The notes beneath the pieces are model-generated. The model had not been told where the DNA came from. It did no database searches and saw only the letters and a list, made by a program, of their open reading frames with translations. Both the position numbers and the translations under genes were made by a program. From Lentisphaerota bacterium (GTDB lineage Bacteria; Verrucomicrobiota; Kiritimatiellia; RFP12; UBA1067), in the NCBI GenBank assembly GCA_015061765.1, contig SUVZ01000228.1, forward strand, positions 1 to 6,355: 6,355 nucleotides of DNA, in the 5' to 3' direction. The first letter of the stretch is position 1, and every line of letters starts with the position of its first letter. This document shows, piece after piece, positions 4,554 to 6,355 of the stretch.

Positions 4554-6038
4554 ATGAGAATCGCCATATGCTATCCTCCGCTGCCTAGCGAGAAAGGGGT
4601 GCCGCTCCTTTCCCAGAACAGGCAGTTCCAGTGGTTCTCCCGCCCTACGTACATATTCCCGGTTGTGCCGGCCACGGCGGCAACCATGCTGAAGGCCGCA
4701 GGACACGATGTCCTGTGGCTTGATGGCATAGCCGAGGAGCTGTCTCCTTCGGAATTCGACAGTCGGCTCGCCGCGTTCCGTCCGGATTATGTTGTTCTGG
4801 AGACCAAAACCCCCGTGGTCAAGCGCCACTGGAAGTGGATCTCTGAACACAGGGAAGGTTTGCAGCCGCAGACAAGATTCGTCTTGGTCGGCGATCACGT
4901 GACGGCCATGCCGGAGGAGACGATGGCAAACTCCCCGGTCGATTTTGTGCTGACCGGCGGCGATTGGGATTTTCTTCTGAACAGTCTTGTGTCCGCAGGC
5001 GGCGATGAGTCCAGGTACGAGCCGGGCGTATGGTATCGCGGCGTTGACGGGTCGGTGAAAAGCACCGGACGTTTTCAGCTCAACCATGACCTGAAAACGA
5101 CGCCGTGGATCGACCGGGATCTCTGCAAATGGGAACTGTATGCCGTCAAGAACGGGAATTTCCGCAGAACCCCCGGAACGTACATAATGTCCGGACGCGA
5201 CTGCTGGCACGCGAAGTGCACGTTCTGCAGCTGGACCACCCTCTATCCCACATACCGTACGCGCGATCCGATCGATGTGGTGGACGAGATCGAGCACCTT
5301 GTCAGGGAATATGGAGTGAGGGAGGTCATGGACGATTCGGGATCGTTCCCGGTCGGGCGCTTCATGGAGACGTTCTGCGACGAGATGATCAAGCGCGGGC
5401 TGAACAAAAAGGTGCGCATTGACTGCAACATGCGTTTCGGCCGCCTTTCTGCGGACGACTACCGTCTCATGCGCAGGGCGGGGTTCCGTCTGGTGCTGTT
5501 CGGTGTGGAGTCCGCCAATCAGGTCACGCTCGACAGGTTCGTTAAGGCCCTCAAGGTCGACGATATCGAAAAGGGCGCAAGATGGGCGAGCGAGGCGGGG
5601 CTTGACGTGCATCTCACGTTCATGTTCGGCCATGCGTGGGAAGGCAGGGAGGAGATCGCAAATACAGTTGCCCTGGCCCGCAGGATGCTTGCGAAGGGAT
5701 ACGCATCCACACTGCAGTGTACCCTGACGATTCCATATCCCGGCACTCCGCTTTTCAAGGAGCTCAAGGATGCCGATGGCCTCACCTCCCTTGACTGGGA
5801 CGAGTATGACATGCGTCGAGCCATCACAAAGACGCCTCTTGCGACAGAGGAGGAGATAAAGTGCGCCATACGCGACGTGTACCGCGGGTTCCTTCAGCCT
5901 GCGGCGCTGTGGCGCCGGTTGACCTCAACTCGCACGCTGTTTGATTTTACGTTCTACTATCGCGGAGTCCGTTCGTTGCTGGGGCACCTGCTTGATTTCC
6001 GCGGTGAAGGACGGAAGAAGGAGGCCTGCCCATGCTAG
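4554..6038 (+). CDS. B12-binding-domain radical SAM protein of unknown substrate
   Basis: The 494-residue protein has the layout of cobalamin-binding radical SAM enzymes. Residues 1-145 form a B12-binding-like Rossmann domain: MRIAICYPP, VVPATAATMLKAAGHDVLWLD (hydrophobic strand and helix), PDYVVLETKTP (77-87), FVLVGDHVTAMPEE (109-122) and FVLTGGDWDFLL (131-142). The B12-ligand motif DxHxxG is absent, as in many family members, so cobalamin binding is unproven. The radical SAM core starts near 210. Its cluster-binding cysteines are C217, C222 and C225 (DCWHAKCTFC), spaced CX4CX2C rather than the usual CX3CX2C. Later core features are DVVDEIEHLV (241-250), a FGVES strand (316-320), HLTFMFGH (353-360) and YPGTPLF (395-401). 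Residues after about 430 form a basic helical tail ending in ACPC. Members of this class methylate, cyclise or rearrange varied substrates; none can be named here. The stop overlaps the next gene's start by 7 bases, suggesting coupled translation. Confidence 0.9.
   Translation: MRIAICYPPLPSEKGVPLLSQNRQFQWFSRPTYIFPVVPATAATMLKAAGHDVLWLDGIAEELSPSEFDSRLAAFRPDYVVLETKTPVVKRHWKWISEHREGLQPQTRFVLVGDHVTAMPEETMANSPVDFVLTGGDWDFLLNSLVSAGGDESRYEPGVWYRGVDGSVKSTGRFQLNHDLKTTPWIDRDLCKWELYAVKNGNFRRTPGTYIMSGRDCWHAKCTFCSWTTLYPTYRTRDPIDVVDEIEHLVREYGVREVMDDSGSFPVGRFMETFCDEMIKRGLNKKVRIDCNMRFGRLSADDYRLMRRAGFRLVLFGVESANQVTLDRFVKALKVDDIEKGARWASEAGLDVHLTFMFGHAWEGREEIANTVALARRMLAKGYASTLQCTLTIPYPGTPLFKELKDADGLTSLDWDEYDMRRAITKTPLATEEEIKCAIRDVYRGFLQPAALWRRLTSTRTLFDFTFYYRGVRSLLGHLLDFRGEGRKKEACPC
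6018..6024 (+). promoter_or_regulatory. Ribosome binding site of the AI-2E family gene, inside the radical SAM gene
   Basis: AAGGAGG at 6018-6024 is a full Shine-Dalgarno sequence 7 bases before ATG 6032. It lies wholly within the last codons of the radical SAM gene and settles the choice of this overlapping start. Confidence 0.8.
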
Positions 6039-6355
6039 GTTTGAGTGAACGTCAGAGGAAATGGGTGGCGGCCGGAGTCACCTCCATTGCGGTTACCGTC
6101 GTCTGTACCTTTGCGATGGCGATCTGCTGGGGTCTGCTGAAGGTTGTGGACCTCGCTGCACCCGCTCTTGTGCCGGTCGTCCTTGGCGTCTTGCTTGCGA
6201 TGTTCTTCAAGCCGTATTACAGCTGGTTCCTGAAGCAGTTGAGGAATCCCACTTTGGCGTTTGTGTCCATGTCGCTTTCCGTGCTCATTCCGGCCGGACT
6301 TCTCCTGTGGCTTGTCGGATACATGATGGTGGAGCAGATCACTGCGTTCCTGGAG
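6032..6355 (+). CDS. AI-2E/PerM family transporter, N-terminal part (3' end outside window)
   Basis: The first 108 residues of an inner-membrane protein are present, and the frame is open to the window end. A short basic start (MLGLSERQRKW) is followed by a hydrophobic segment at about 12-33. A second, at about 42-57, reads APALVPVVLGVLLAMFFKP and matches the early family block with its conserved (V/L)LG(V/F)LLA and following KP/NP. A third hydrophobic segment lies at about 71-94. Full-length members have about 350 residues and 7-8 membrane segments. The family name comes from a proposed autoinducer-2 exporter, but members include ion/proton antiporters and permeases of unknown substrate, so AI-2 transport should not be assumed. 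The ATG lies within the end of the radical SAM gene and has an excellent ribosome binding site. That makes co-expression likely, but no functional link is shown. Confidence 0.85.
   Translation, partial: MLGLSERQRKWVAAGVTSIAVTVVCTFAMAICWGLLKVVDLAAPALVPVVLGVLLAMFFKPYYSWFLKQLRNPTLAFVSMSLSVLIPAGLLLWLVGYMMVEQITAFLE

Noticed and set aside
4398..5633. Long open frame on the minus strand opposite the radical SAM gene (411 residues)
   Set aside because: The + strand frame has clear family motifs throughout. The minus frame is rich in His and Arg with no domain pattern, typical of an antisense shadow.
6032..6355. Quorum-sensing (AI-2) system
   Set aside because: The family name alone does not prove AI-2 transport; no luxS, lsr or receptor gene is present in the window.

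Overview
The window is about 6.4 kb of fairly GC-rich bacterial DNA carrying six protein genes, all on the + strand. The first and last genes are cut by the window edges. No tRNA, rRNA, insertion sequence, phage gene or CRISPR array was seen. An outer-membrane-type beta-barrel protein with a signal peptide points to a Gram-negative cell. Hexuronate catabolism suggests an organism living on plant cell wall material such as pectin. A gut or rumen anaerobe of the PVC group (Kiritimatiellota, Lentisphaerota or Verrucomicrobiota) would fit, but this is only an inference from overall style; no marker gene settles the taxonomy.

Layout. (1) Positions 2-568: the C-terminal 188 residues of thioredoxin reductase (trxB), with the redox-active CAVC pair and the NADPH-binding motifs. 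(2) Positions 569-701: a repeat-rich control region with an extended -10 promoter. (3) Positions 702-3375: a two-gene operon, uxaB (tagaturonate reductase) and uxaA (altronate dehydratase), separated by 10 bases. (4) Positions 3376-3499: a second intergenic region with another extended -10 promoter and an 8-bp inverted repeat. (5) Positions 3500-4513: a secreted two-part DUF481 beta-barrel protein. (6) Positions 4554-6038: a B12-binding-type radical SAM protein whose cluster-binding motif reads CX4CX2C. (7) From 6032 to the window end: the first 108 residues of an AI-2E/PerM family membrane protein, overlapping the radical SAM gene by 7 bases.

How the genes work together. UxaB and UxaA catalyse consecutive steps: D-tagaturonate is reduced to D-altronate, which is dehydrated to 2-keto-3-deoxygluconate. 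The isomerase (UxaC), KDG kinase/aldolase and the uptake system are not in the window. The DUF481, radical SAM and AI-2E genes lie close enough to be one transcript from the 3457-3465 promoter, and the last two are probably translationally coupled, but no shared function can be read from the sequence. trxB is a housekeeping neighbour.

Most notable signals. These are the repeats around the uxaBA promoter (an 11-bp direct repeat, an overlapping 8-bp inverted repeat and a tandem TTTTGCG), a different inverted repeat at the DUF481 promoter, and the non-canonical cysteine spacing of the radical SAM protein. No clearly new multi-gene system is evident; most genes belong to recognisable families.
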